DNA from: RBG-16-49-21 sp040768125
GTDB taxonomy: Bacteria > Spirochaetota > UBA4802 > UBA5550
Reading direction: 5' to 3'
Length of the DNA stretch: 64,000 nucleotides
Assembly (NCBI GenBank): GCA_040768125.1
Contig: JAXGNG010000004.1
Location: forward strand, 124,001-188,000
Of the stretch, positions 8,282 to 15,755 are shown in pieces. A model generated the notes under the pieces. It did not search any database, was not told the origin of the DNA, and worked only from the letters and a program-made list of their open reading frames with translations. The translations under genes were made by a program, and so were the position numbers. Each line of letters begins with the position of its first letter. Within the stretch, counting starts at the first letter, position 1.

Positions 8282-8713
8282 TCAGAAGCAGGAGGGAATA
8301 AGATTCGTTTCCACCTCTCTCACGACGATGGGAACGGGGGGATCGCCGTAGAAGGCGAGCCAGTCGTACTCGAATGATTCGGGCGGGTTTGCCTCGTCGG
8401 CGTCGCAATGATAGAGAACCGTGCAGCTTTCCTTGATGCACCATCCCTTCACCGGGTCGTATTCGATGGCGCAGGTGCTGCCTTCCTTTCGGTAATAAGG
8501 CCTTCCCTCAATTTCCCCGGCCCTGTCGTAGGTCCCGTCGCATATACCGGTTCCGGAACCGGATATCACGTAGACTTCAGCCTGAATCGGCAGAAGCTTG
8601 CCGCAGTCGTCACCGCCGCCGTTCCAGATGCCGGGGAAATTGATGTTCACGCATCCGCAGAAATACAGGGGGATGAGAACCGACGCATAGAGGATACTAC
8701 GCTTTCTCTTCAT
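8282..8713 (-). CDS. Small Cys-rich lipoprotein of unknown function
   Basis: 143 residues. The ATG at 8713 has AAGGAG 7 nt upstream. The signal is MKRKRSILYASVLIPLYFCGC, giving a lipobox-like end (CGC). The mature part contains several Cys residues (DDCGKL, GICDG, STCAIEY, WCIKESCTVLYHCDAD, and C in the last two residues), which suggests disulfides. No family was recognised. It is probably envelope-attached. The gene is followed by the duplicated 34-mer and thiolase region on the same strand, but a shared function is not indicated. Confidence 0.6.
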   Translation of the reverse strand: MKRKRSILYASVLIPLYFCGCVNINFPGIWNGGGDDCGKLLPIQAEVYVISGSGTGICDGTYDRAGEIEGRPYYRKEGSTCAIEYDPVKGWCIKESCTVLYHCDADEANPPESFEYDWLAFYGDPPVPIVVREVETNLIPSCF

Positions 8714-9003
8714 TGGAGTGCTCCTTCGCTGGTATTGACCCTCTTTATATACGCACATGGGGTATACGTGTTTGATTGAAAATAGTAGAAAAAGTGCAGA
8801 AAAAATGACGGCAAGTATACATTTTTGGACCATGCTGACGAGGAAACGCGATGACGCGGTACGATAGAAGATGGCGCGGGAAACAGGAGCATAAAAAAAC
8901 GATTGCCACTGGACCACCCTGTTCTTTAATGGAATAGAGCGTAGATGATTCCGGCGCTTTCATGTCATTAAAACAGGATTACCGAAGGGAGCGCAGACAC
9001 GAC

Positions 9004-9303
9004 ATGAAGAAAACGAGATCGGAAAAATTAATTGACGGGCGTGCCGGGCTTCTCCCCGCCGTTGACGCCGCAAAGTGCAATTCCTGCTACTCCTGCGTTG
9101 AAGCCTGTCCCCGGAACGCGATCCTTATCCCGATGAATACCACCTGCGCCAAGTGCGTCAAATACTGCCTCACCATGGAGGTTCCATGCAGTCCCGAGCA
9201 CGTGGTTTTTTCATACGACCTGTGCGATGGATGCGGCATCTGCGTTGAGGCATGTCCCCGCGACGCGATCTACTGGTTTAAGCGCGGCGCCGGGAGCCGT
9301 TGA
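9004..9303 (+). CDS. 2x[4Fe-4S]-type ferredoxin
   Basis: 99 residues from the ATG at 9004; an in-frame ATG at 8962 would add 14 residues and has no better ribosome site. CNSCYSCVEACP near residue 24 and CDGCGICVEACP near residue 76 are ferredoxin cluster motifs, with extra Cys residues between them (CAKCVKYC). It should carry low-potential electrons in the cytoplasm. It lies 80 bp before a Cys-rich DUF3795-like gene on the same strand. Confidence 0.8.
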   Translation: MKKTRSEKLIDGRAGLLPAVDAAKCNSCYSCVEACPRNAILIPMNTTCAKCVKYCLTMEVPCSPEHVVFSYDLCDGCGICVEACPRDAIYWFKRGAGSR

Positions 9304-9383
9304 CGGCGCGCGAACCATGCGTGACGGCATGCCGTCCGGCATGCGCGCGGACTTGGATACGGCTGCACCAGGGAGGCATTACG

Positions 9384-9905
9384 ATGGAAGGATGGACCGA
9401 GGAGGAGATACGGAACAAAAACCTCATGGCCCCCTGCGGGCTCTACTGCGGTGCATGCGGGGTCTACATCGCGACGCGGGACGGCAACAGGAAGTTCAAG
9501 GAGATACTTGGCAGGCTCTACGGCTCGAAGCCGGAGGATACGGAATGCCTGGGCTGCATGCAGCCTGAACCGCCGGACAAGATGTACGGCTTCTGCCGCA
9601 TATGTTCCATACGCGACTGCGTGCGGGAGAAGGGGTACTATTCGTGCCACCAGTGCGCCGAGTGGCCCTGTGAGCGCATCGAAACCTTCGGCCTCGCAAC
9701 GGGAAGGCGGGTGATGAAGGGCGCGATCCCGGAATGGCGCGCCAGGGTGGCGGACCTCGGCGATGAAGAGGGGAGCGTGGAATGGGCCCGGTCAGTCTGC
9801 GCGCGGTACCACTGTTCCGGGTGCGGCAAGCCGCTATTCCGCGGCGCCTGCCGCTGCCGCTCGTGCGGCAGGGACGTGACCGAAGAGCTTGACGGCGCGC
9901 TCTGA
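9384..9905 (+). CDS. DUF3795-like cysteine-rich protein
   Basis: 173 residues. GGAGG lies 8 nt before the ATG. The N-terminal motif MAPCGLYCGACGVYIA and the later CLGCMQPEPP, CRICSIRDCVREKGYYSCHQC and final CSGCGKPLFRGACRCRSCG place it with DUF3795-type Cys-rich proteins; the tail looks like a zinc ribbon. Such proteins are widespread in anaerobes and are presumed to bind metal or Fe-S, but no activity is established. It follows the small ferredoxin gene and may be co-expressed. Confidence 0.75.
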   Translation: MEGWTEEEIRNKNLMAPCGLYCGACGVYIATRDGNRKFKEILGRLYGSKPEDTECLGCMQPEPPDKMYGFCRICSIRDCVREKGYYSCHQCAEWPCERIETFGLATGRRVMKGAIPEWRARVADLGDEEGSVEWARSVCARYHCSGCGKPLFRGACRCRSCGRDVTEELDGAL

Positions 9906-9955
9906 GCCGGCGGTCTCCGGCGGGCCCACGGCCCGGTCCTCGTGAATACATTTAC

Positions 9956-10600
9956 CTACCGCATTGCGAAGGCCGTCCAGAGTGAAATGAAGCCGAAGAC
10001 GACCAGGCAGGCCCCGGCGATGATTGCAATTTTTTTCTGGAATGATTGACTGATGATCCTCCCGAGCCTGCCGGCGGCGTAGACCAGCGGTACGAACCAG
10101 GCCAGGACGCCCAGCATGATGACCGTGATGGTCACCGGGGCATGCCAGCCCGTGGCGGGGACGCGTTCATCCCAGAGTATGAAAAAATTTCCCGCGATGG
10201 CGATCCAGCCAATGATCGTCATCGGGTTCGTCAGGGTGACGACAATGCCGGATACGAAGGTGACCCAGGGTCTGGACTGTAGACCCGCCGCGCCGTTCGC
10301 CTCTTCCGGTGAATTGCCGCCGGCGGAGGCCAGCGTGAGGACCCCTATGACGACCAGGAGAAGACCGCACGCGGTCCACAGGGCCAGCTTCATGCCGCTG
10401 TTTGAAATGAATCCCGCCAGCCCGAAATACACCAGGCAGAGGTAGAGAACGTCAGAGAGGCTCGATCCCAGGGTGAAGATCATGCTGTTCCTGAAGCCGT
10501 ATTGAATGGCCCTCTGGCACGCGATTACCGTGACCGAACCGGGAGGTATGGCTACCACCACGCCCAGTAGGAATGCCGATATAACATGCTGTATCGTCAT
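9956..10600 (-). CDS. LysE/RhtB-family exporter
   Basis: 214 residues, the normal length. The N-terminus (FLLGVVVAIPPGSVTVIACQRA) carries the conserved P-P-G turn of LysE/RhtB exporters, and about six hydrophobic segments follow. Family members export amino acids or small metabolites. It is divergent from the repeat protein/methyltransferase unit at 10854-12046 and shares its 253-bp upstream region, including a Fur-like box. A link to export of that unit's product is possible but unproven; it could equally be a general amino-acid exporter. Confidence 0.85.
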   Translation of the reverse strand: MTIQHVISAFLLGVVVAIPPGSVTVIACQRAIQYGFRNSMIFTLGSSLSDVLYLCLVYFGLAGFISNSGMKLALWTACGLLLVVIGVLTLASAGGNSPEEANGAAGLQSRPWVTFVSGIVVTLTNPMTIIGWIAIAGNFFILWDERVPATGWHAPVTITVIMLGVLAWFVPLVYAAGRLGRIISQSFQKKIAIIAGACLVVFGFISLWTAFAMR

Positions 10601-10787
10601 GGCTATTTTACTTCATGGGGCCTTTGCCTTACCATACCCTTGTATCCATGCAGGCCCCTGTACGTCAAGAAGAACCACGATGGGGGGGACGCCGCCGGCG
10701 CGCAGGCGTGTTCATTTTTTTCTCGTCATGGGAATTCCTGCTTGATTTATTTAAACTTTCGTCTATCTGTACAATTACCATCGGGCA

Positions 10788-10802
10788 TGAAAATTATTTT
10801 CG
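10788..10802. promoter_or_regulatory. Fur-like box upstream of the repeat protein/methyltransferase unit
   Basis: TGAAAATTATTTTCG: a 7-1-7 element with a perfect GAAAAT/ATTTTC core. It lies 51 bp before the start at 10854 and resembles the box at the fur gene (23028-23042). Assignment rests on similarity to Fur consensus. Confidence 0.5.
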
Positions 10803-10853
10803 TTTTCATTGCTGACGGGTGAGCGGAATCTTCAAAGAGTGAGAGGTGGGTTC

Positions 10854-11258
10854 ATGGCGGCGATACATCGTTTTCGACTGAAGTTTCTCTCTAACATCGC
10901 CATTATTGTCAATGTCTGTTTCGGTTTGATCGGGATATCATCACCCGCATGGGCGCGAAACCTTCACCAGGCGAGCCTCACAGAGCGGTACAGGGTTCAC
11001 CTCAATTCGGTCATTGATGCCCTTGAGGACGGGTCAATTGAATCGGACATGCGGTATCTCTCCGGGCTTAAAGAGATCGATGCCACCCCCGTTGTCGACG
11101 CTAATAGGAAGCAGAACCCCCAGCAGGCGAAGAAAAAGCGAATTGAGGGCGGGAAGGCTGACGGAGGGGTTACCCCCCGGGGTCCCCAGCAGGCGAAGAA
11201 GAAAAAACCGGGTGACACGGCGCACCCCCGGGGGCCCCAGCAGGCGAAGAAGAAATGA
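10854..11258 (+). CDS. Exported protein with three C-terminal PQQAKKK repeats (candidate modified peptide)
   Basis: 134 residues; ATG at 10854 with GAGGTG upstream. Residues 1-34 form a signal peptide (basic start, hydrophobic core, AWA cleavage site). Residues 36-75 look helical and acidic. The C-terminal third is low-complexity and basic, with PQQAKKK at 89-95, 111-117 and 128-134; the last copy ends the protein. The second and third copies are preceded by RG. The repeats are nearly identical in DNA as well (a shared core at 11118, 11184 and 11235), which suggests recent duplication. A borosin-type methyltransferase gene starts 35 bp downstream, so this could be its substrate. No homolog was recognised. 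Confidence 0.65.
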   Translation: MAAIHRFRLKFLSNIAIIVNVCFGLIGISSPAWARNLHQASLTERYRVHLNSVIDALEDGSIESDMRYLSGLKEIDATPVVDANRKQNPQQAKKKRIEGGKADGGVTPRGPQQAKKKKPGDTAHPRGPQQAKKK

Positions 11259-11293
11259 CCCGGGCGCTTCATTAAGGGCGGGTCCGGGCAATC

Positions 11294-12046
11294 GTGAGTC
11301 GAGACAAAGCGGATATTTACCTTCTCGGGTCAGGTATAAAGAGCATCTACCATGTAACCCTTGAAACCCGCTCGATACTGGGTTCATGCGAAGAGCTCTA
11401 CTATTACCATGATCTTCCCTCACTGGAAGAATATTTCAGGTCGATCCATCCCGATCCGGTCAATCTCCTTGAACGATTCTATATCGACGGCATGGATCGC
11501 GGTGAGATCTATACCGCCACCGTGGATTTCCTGATAGAAAGGGCGCGGATCAATCCCGGGATAGCGTTCATAACCCACGGGCACCCCCTTGTGGGTTCCA
11601 CGATCTCCCAGCTTCTCATAGAGGCGGCGGGGAACAATGGGCTTACGCTGGAGATCCTCTCGGCGATCTCATGCTTCGATTCCATCATAACCGATCTCCG
11701 CATCGACCCGATCCAGAACGGCCTGATGATCATCGAGGCGTCGGACCTCCTGGGACATGCCGAACCGATGAATCCCCGCATTGACTGCATCCTGATGCAG
11801 ATCGCCGACATCGGTTCGCCAGTTGCCTCGAGGAAGAAGGAGCACGGCGCCGAAGGGCTGTCCGGCCTGAAGGCTCATCTGCTCCGCTACTATCCCCCGG
11901 ACCACCGGGTGTCGATCATCGAGTCGAGCGTCGAGGTCGGCTTCCCCGGCGAGATCAGGACCGTGCCGCTCCGAAAGCTGGACGGGATAGCCTTCAAACT
12001 CCTGTACAACCACAGCCTCTACATACCCGCGCTGCCGCGGGGTTGA
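11294..12046 (+). CDS. Tetrapyrrole-methylase-fold methyltransferase, borosin N-methyltransferase-like
   Basis: 250 residues from a GTG start with a weak ribosome site. The N-terminal YLLGSGIKSIYHVTLET, central THGHP (94-98) and LRIDP..NG..IIEASDLL (135-153) align well, from memory, with the SAM-binding domain of the fungal borosin enzyme OphMA (GTGIESI, YGHPG, LCIDP..PG..YEASDFL). The catalytic G-x-x-R-x-x-x-Y element is present as GMDRGEIY (Arg 69, Tyr 73). OphMA's Tyr in YGHPG is His here. Unlike OphMA no substrate tail is fused, as in split borosins such as SonM/SonA. Expected reaction: SAM-dependent methylation of a peptide, possibly the upstream repeat protein. Cobalamin/porphyrin methylation is the alternative. 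Confidence 0.75.
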   Translation: MSRDKADIYLLGSGIKSIYHVTLETRSILGSCEELYYYHDLPSLEEYFRSIHPDPVNLLERFYIDGMDRGEIYTATVDFLIERARINPGIAFITHGHPLVGSTISQLLIEAAGNNGLTLEILSAISCFDSIITDLRIDPIQNGLMIIEASDLLGHAEPMNPRIDCILMQIADIGSPVASRKKEHGAEGLSGLKAHLLRYYPPDHRVSIIESSVEVGFPGEIRTVPLRKLDGIAFKLLYNHSLYIPALPRG

Positions 12047-12196
12047 ATCGGCATCGCGCCTGTAATGCCACGGGTCATGAGCTCGCTGATTTGCTGCGGG
12101 CTGGAGGGATTGTTAGCCCCGGGATCGGGCACTGCGGCACGTCGCCGACCTGCGATTGATAGGGCGCCCGCCGTCCCCGTTCCTGGCGGGAGCACA

Positions 12197-13003
12197 TCAA
12201 TACACCGCGCTGTCCCTGTCCGGAATTTTCGAGAGTAATCGAAGGAAGCCGTCCATGTTTTCAAGTTTTGCGTCGACCGCGCCCTCCGGGCACGACCTGA
12301 TGCAGTTATAACAGAGAAGGCAGTTGACGCCGTGCCGTATCAGGCCGTCGGCCAGGGAGATGTTGCCGACGGGACAGCTGTTCACGCATTTCAAACACAG
12401 TGTGCATGTATCGGTATTGAGCGAGATTCGCGGCATCATTTTTCTCGCTATACCTGGGGGGGCGAGGAAGGCAAGATATTTCATTATGCCGGGAATCCTC
12501 TTCAATCCCCTGTCGCCTGATGACGCCTTTTCGATACAGAGAGAGACAAAATTCGCGATGTGCCGTTTGTCGCTTTCAAGGGGCTTTCCCATTGCGAGGG
12601 GGCGGCCGCTCTTGAACATCATGGCATGTTCCGATTCGATTTTCATGGCGGCGACGATCCTGCCTCCCTTTTTTCGTATCATCGATGCGAGCCATGAAAG
12701 GTTCGAGCCTATTGTCACCATGCCGTAGGTGGCAAAGATTCCATACGGTTTTCCCGCGGGGAGGATGCCCGATTTAATACATTTCTTTACTATCGGGGGT
12801 GTATGAAAGCTGTACGTCGGGGTCCCAAGGATGACGAGGTCCGATGATTCTAATGCCGCGGGGACCGAATCGAACAGCGCGGGCAGGGCGAAGAGAGATG
12901 CGCGGATTCCCCGTTTCGATAATTCAGATGCGATCCATTCCGCGACTTTTCTCGTGGTGCCGGAAGCGCTGTAGTATACGACGGATGCACTGTTGATATT
13001 CAT
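12197..13003 (-). CDS. EFR1-type flavodoxin-ferredoxin fusion
   Basis: 268 residues from the ATG at 13003 (GGGAGGAG 10 nt upstream). The N-terminus YYSASGTTRKVAEWIA is a flavodoxin FMN-phosphate loop, followed by GTPTYSFHTPP and FATYGM segments. The C-terminus has two 4Fe-4S motifs, CTLCLKCVNSCP and CLLCYNCIRSCP. The protein should pass electrons between FMN and Fe-S clusters in the cytoplasm. A perfect Fur box lies 235 bp upstream at 13238-13252. Flavodoxins are commonly iron-regulated, so Fur control is plausible, although the distance is large. Confidence 0.88.
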   Translation of the reverse strand: MNINSASVVYYSASGTTRKVAEWIASELSKRGIRASLFALPALFDSVPAALESSDLVILGTPTYSFHTPPIVKKCIKSGILPAGKPYGIFATYGMVTIGSNLSWLASMIRKKGGRIVAAMKIESEHAMMFKSGRPLAMGKPLESDKRHIANFVSLCIEKASSGDRGLKRIPGIMKYLAFLAPPGIARKMMPRISLNTDTCTLCLKCVNSCPVGNISLADGLIRHGVNCLLCYNCIRSCPEGAVDAKLENMDGFLRLLSKIPDRDSAVY

Positions 13004-13529
13004 GACCGTGAGTCTCCTCCCGTCCTGTTCGTTTTCACCGTGTTTTCCATCCCGCGCCATGTTATCACCACGGCGATTCACCGGGTTTCTGCCGCGCTCC
13101 ATTTCGCAAGGGGCCGCGGGGTACTGCATTCCATCAAAAGTCGTGCATACCTTATTCGTATGCGTTACCTTTCGCACGGAGCCGCGTGAATCATAGTGAT
13201 GGCCATCTTTTCCGCGGGACTGGCGTCCGGTAAGTATTGATAATCATTATCATTAACAAAATATGGACAGGCGTTCCGGGCGTCAATAGAAATATTGATT
13301 CACCATGACACGCGGGATACAGCACCGGGAAGTCGCGGCGCGCGTCATGGCCCCGCTGCATGGTCGCCACGGGCTGGACGCCGTTCAACCGCATAACGGA
13401 ATTTTTTTCATGGCGGGGCCATGGTGACTAAAAGTAGTTGACCATTGACCCGGAGGCTGCATGTTCTTATCCACGCTGCGGTATCACTTCCGCAGTATCA
13501 TTCACACCGCACACTGCCAGGAGGGTTTC
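13004..13529. other. Intergenic region without a convincing gene
   Basis: 526 bp between the flavodoxin gene (-) and the SDR gene (+). Apart from a Fur box at 13238-13252 and ribosome sites at both ends, nothing was recognised. Short open frames here lack ribosome sites and coding character. Confidence 0.5.
13238..13252. promoter_or_regulatory. Fur box (perfect 7-1-7)
   Basis: TGATAATCATTATCA is a perfect 15-bp inverted repeat and matches the established Fur 7-1-7 consensus. It is in the divergent region between the flavodoxin-ferredoxin gene and the SDR gene; either could be the target. Confidence 0.75.
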
Positions 13530-14336
13530 ATGAAATCGTTTGAGGGGAAAATAGTGCTGCTAACCGGCGCGGCGACCGGAATCGGCCGGCTCATGGCCTT
13601 GATGCTCGCCGAAGATAAAGCGGGGCTCGCCCTGGTTGACGTCAACGCGAAGAAGCTCGAGGAGACCAGGAAGGCCTGCGCGGCGAAGGGCTCGAAGGCC
13701 GTGGCCTACGCCTGCGACATCTCGAAGAAAAAAGACATCGACGCCATGTATAAAAAGGCGCTCAAGGATTTCGGGCGCATAGACATCCTCATCAACAACG
13801 CCGGGATCGTGAAGGGGAAGTTCGTACACGAATACGATTTTGACGAGATACGAAAGACCATGGACGTGAATTTCGTCGGCGGGGCCTATCTCACGCGCCT
13901 CGCCCTTCCGGACATGATGAAGCGCAACAGCGGCCATATCGTCAATATCGCCTCGGCCATGGGGCTCACGGGGGTGCCGCGCATGGGCGAGTATGTCGCG
14001 TCGAAGCACGCCATCGTGGGCTTCACCGATACCCTGAGGATGGAGCTGAAGCGACAGGGTTATAGGGGCATACGGACCCTCGTGGTCTGTCCCTCGGGGA
14101 TCGACACCGGCATGTTCCCCGGTTACAAGGCGCCCCTCATGTCGCCACTCCTGAAGCCGGAGACCGTGGCGGAGAGGACACTGCGGGCCATTAAAAAGAA
14201 ATCCAGTTACCTGAAGCTTCCTCTTATCGTGCGCCTTATTCCCACGATGAAGCTTTTCCCGGCTCCCGTCCAGGACGCCATGGCGAAGATGACCGGGCTT
14301 CTTCACAGCATGGACCACTTCGAGGGGAAGAAATAG
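13530..14336 (+). CDS. Short-chain dehydrogenase/reductase
   Basis: 268 residues; GGAGGG lies 5 nt before the ATG at 13530. TGAATGIG (about 13-20) binds NAD(P), NNAG follows in the core, and the catalytic set is Ser in NIASAMG with YVASK (Tyr and Lys). LVDVNAKKLEE after the second strand, with an acidic residue, hints at NAD(H). Classical SDRs of this type oxidise or reduce lipids, retinol-like alcohols or polyketides; the C-terminal hydrophobic stretch may associate with membrane. Substrate is unknown. Confidence 0.9.
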   Translation: MKSFEGKIVLLTGAATGIGRLMALMLAEDKAGLALVDVNAKKLEETRKACAAKGSKAVAYACDISKKKDIDAMYKKALKDFGRIDILINNAGIVKGKFVHEYDFDEIRKTMDVNFVGGAYLTRLALPDMMKRNSGHIVNIASAMGLTGVPRMGEYVASKHAIVGFTDTLRMELKRQGYRGIRTLVVCPSGIDTGMFPGYKAPLMSPLLKPETVAERTLRAIKKKSSYLKLPLIVRLIPTMKLFPAPVQDAMAKMTGLLHSMDHFEGKK

Positions 14337-14353
14337 GACATTTTTCATAGGAA

Positions 14354-14471
14354 GCCACCGAGGCACGGAGACACTGAGCCGACATTATTCTGTTTGAAGA
14401 ACCGGTTCCTGTTGTAAGAAGAGGCACTATTTTTTCATGATAGATATTCAGTGACTCTGCGTCTCAGTGGC
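14354..14471. repeat. Imperfect 24-bp inverted repeats bounding a 118-bp element
   Basis: The arm at 14354-14377 (starting GCCACCGAGGCACGG) pairs with the arm at 14448-14471 (ending GTCTCAGTGGC) at 19 of 24 positions. The 70 bp between are AT-rich with no reading frame. It fills the gap between the convergent SDR and glycosyltransferase genes. It could be a MITE-like element or a large transcription-ending hairpin. Confidence 0.6.
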
Positions 14472-14492
14472 ACAAGCAGTTGCTGTTTGCCG

Positions 14493-15755
14493 TCACCCCT
14501 TCTGGCTCGTGTCGAGGACTGGTTCCCTGTCGGGTAATCCGGATCCCGTATCGTTCAGCACAATATCCACAACCTCCCGCACGCCGTCTTCGCCGTGCAT
14601 ATCAACGGCAAGGCGCGCGGCGTTGTGGGCATAGACTTTATTCTTCACCATGTCCGTTAGTATCCCCGCGAGTTTTCTCGATGTGAGTGATGCCGGGGGA
14701 ATGGGAGCCGGCCCCATGCCCAGGCGGTGAACGCGGTCTCCCCAGTAGAACTGGTCGGCTATCTGGGGCATGATGAACTGGGGCACTCCGGCGCGCGCCG
14801 CCGTATGCACGGTTCCGCAGCCCCCGTGGTGCATGACCGCGGTGCACCGTGGGAAGAGGAGTGCGTGGTCGGTATCCCCGACGGGGAAAACGCTGTGGGG
14901 GAGGTCGCCGCCGCCCAGGCCGGTCCAGCCGGCTCCCAGGACAATGCGGCATTCCGTTTTTACGACGGCCCCGATAATGGTGCGTGTGAAGGCCGCGGCG
15001 TCCGCCAGGTTCACGCTCCCGAAGCCGATGTAGACGGGGGCGGGCCCCGCGTCGAGAAAGCGCTCCAGGGCGGGATCGAGTCCTGTCCCGGGCGATCCAT
15101 GGCAGTATCCGGTATAGGCGTAGTTGTAACGGGCGTCCCAGGACCGGCAGGGCGGGGCCAGGGTGCGGTTAATGGCGAGGAGTGTGCTGCTGCGGCCAGT
15201 GAAGTAGGCGTTGATGCCACCCATGGAAGCAAGGCCAAGTTCATGCCTTTTGCCGTTGATTCGGTCCCCCACGATCAGTGCCGTGACGCCGTTGATGGCG
15301 CTCCAGAGAAAGCGGTTTATCCCTCCCGGCAGGCCCTGCCAGGGGACCAGGGGCGGAGGCTGGCGGCCGGGGAGCACCGGCGTGTAGGCCAGGCGGTAGT
15401 GGGGGATGCCTCGGTATTCGGCGATGGTCGGCACCGCCACCTCGTTGACGCTCGTGAGGAGGCAGTCGGCGTCGGCGCTCTCGGCCATGAGGTATTCGAA
15501 CTGCTCGTCGATGGCCCGGGAGAACCAGTCCAGTGAAGTCCGTATCGCCGAGAGGCCGCTGCCGAGCTCCTGCATCACCAGCTCGCTGTCCTCGGGGTAG
15601 AGAAGGGGATCCAGTCCCATGGCCCGGGCGTGGTTTCCGAAGAGACCTGGCACCGAGAGCGAGACATCGCACCCGGCCCCTTTCAGGGCCGCGGCGACCT
15701 CGATGACGGGGTGCACGTCGCCGCGCGACCCCCTGGTGGACAGCACCACCTTCAT
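14493..15755 (-). CDS. Glycosyltransferase family 1 (sterol/macrolide glucosyltransferase-like)
   Basis: 420 residues. The N-terminus VVLSTRGSRGDVHPVIEVAAAL is the acceptor-side start typical of GT1/GT28 enzymes. The C-terminal motif HHGGCGTVHTAARAGVPQFIMP..ADQFYWGDRV binds the nucleotide sugar. It should transfer a sugar to a lipid or small hydrophobic acceptor. Its start overlaps the stop of the radical SAM gene by 4 nt (ATGA at 15752-15755), so the two are translated together. The acceptor is not predictable from sequence alone. Confidence 0.88.
   Translation of the reverse strand: MKVVLSTRGSRGDVHPVIEVAAALKGAGCDVSLSVPGLFGNHARAMGLDPLLYPEDSELVMQELGSGLSAIRTSLDWFSRAIDEQFEYLMAESADADCLLTSVNEVAVPTIAEYRGIPHYRLAYTPVLPGRQPPPLVPWQGLPGGINRFLWSAINGVTALIVGDRINGKRHELGLASMGGINAYFTGRSSTLLAINRTLAPPCRSWDARYNYAYTGYCHGSPGTGLDPALERFLDAGPAPVYIGFGSVNLADAAAFTRTIIGAVVKTECRIVLGAGWTGLGGGDLPHSVFPVGDTDHALLFPRCTAVMHHGGCGTVHTAARAGVPQFIMPQIADQFYWGDRVHRLGMGPAPIPPASLTSRKLAGILTDMVKNKVYAHNAARLAVDMHGEDGVREVVDIVLNDTGSGLPDREPVLDTSQKG

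Noticed and set aside
12019..12264. 81-residue minus-strand frame after the methyltransferase gene, considered as a second precursor peptide
   Set aside because: It overlaps the ends of two well-supported genes, has no ribosome site and no repeated or conserved core.
13191..13394. 67-residue minus-strand frame across the Fur box
   Set aside because: No ribosome site, no coding character, and it covers a regulatory palindrome.
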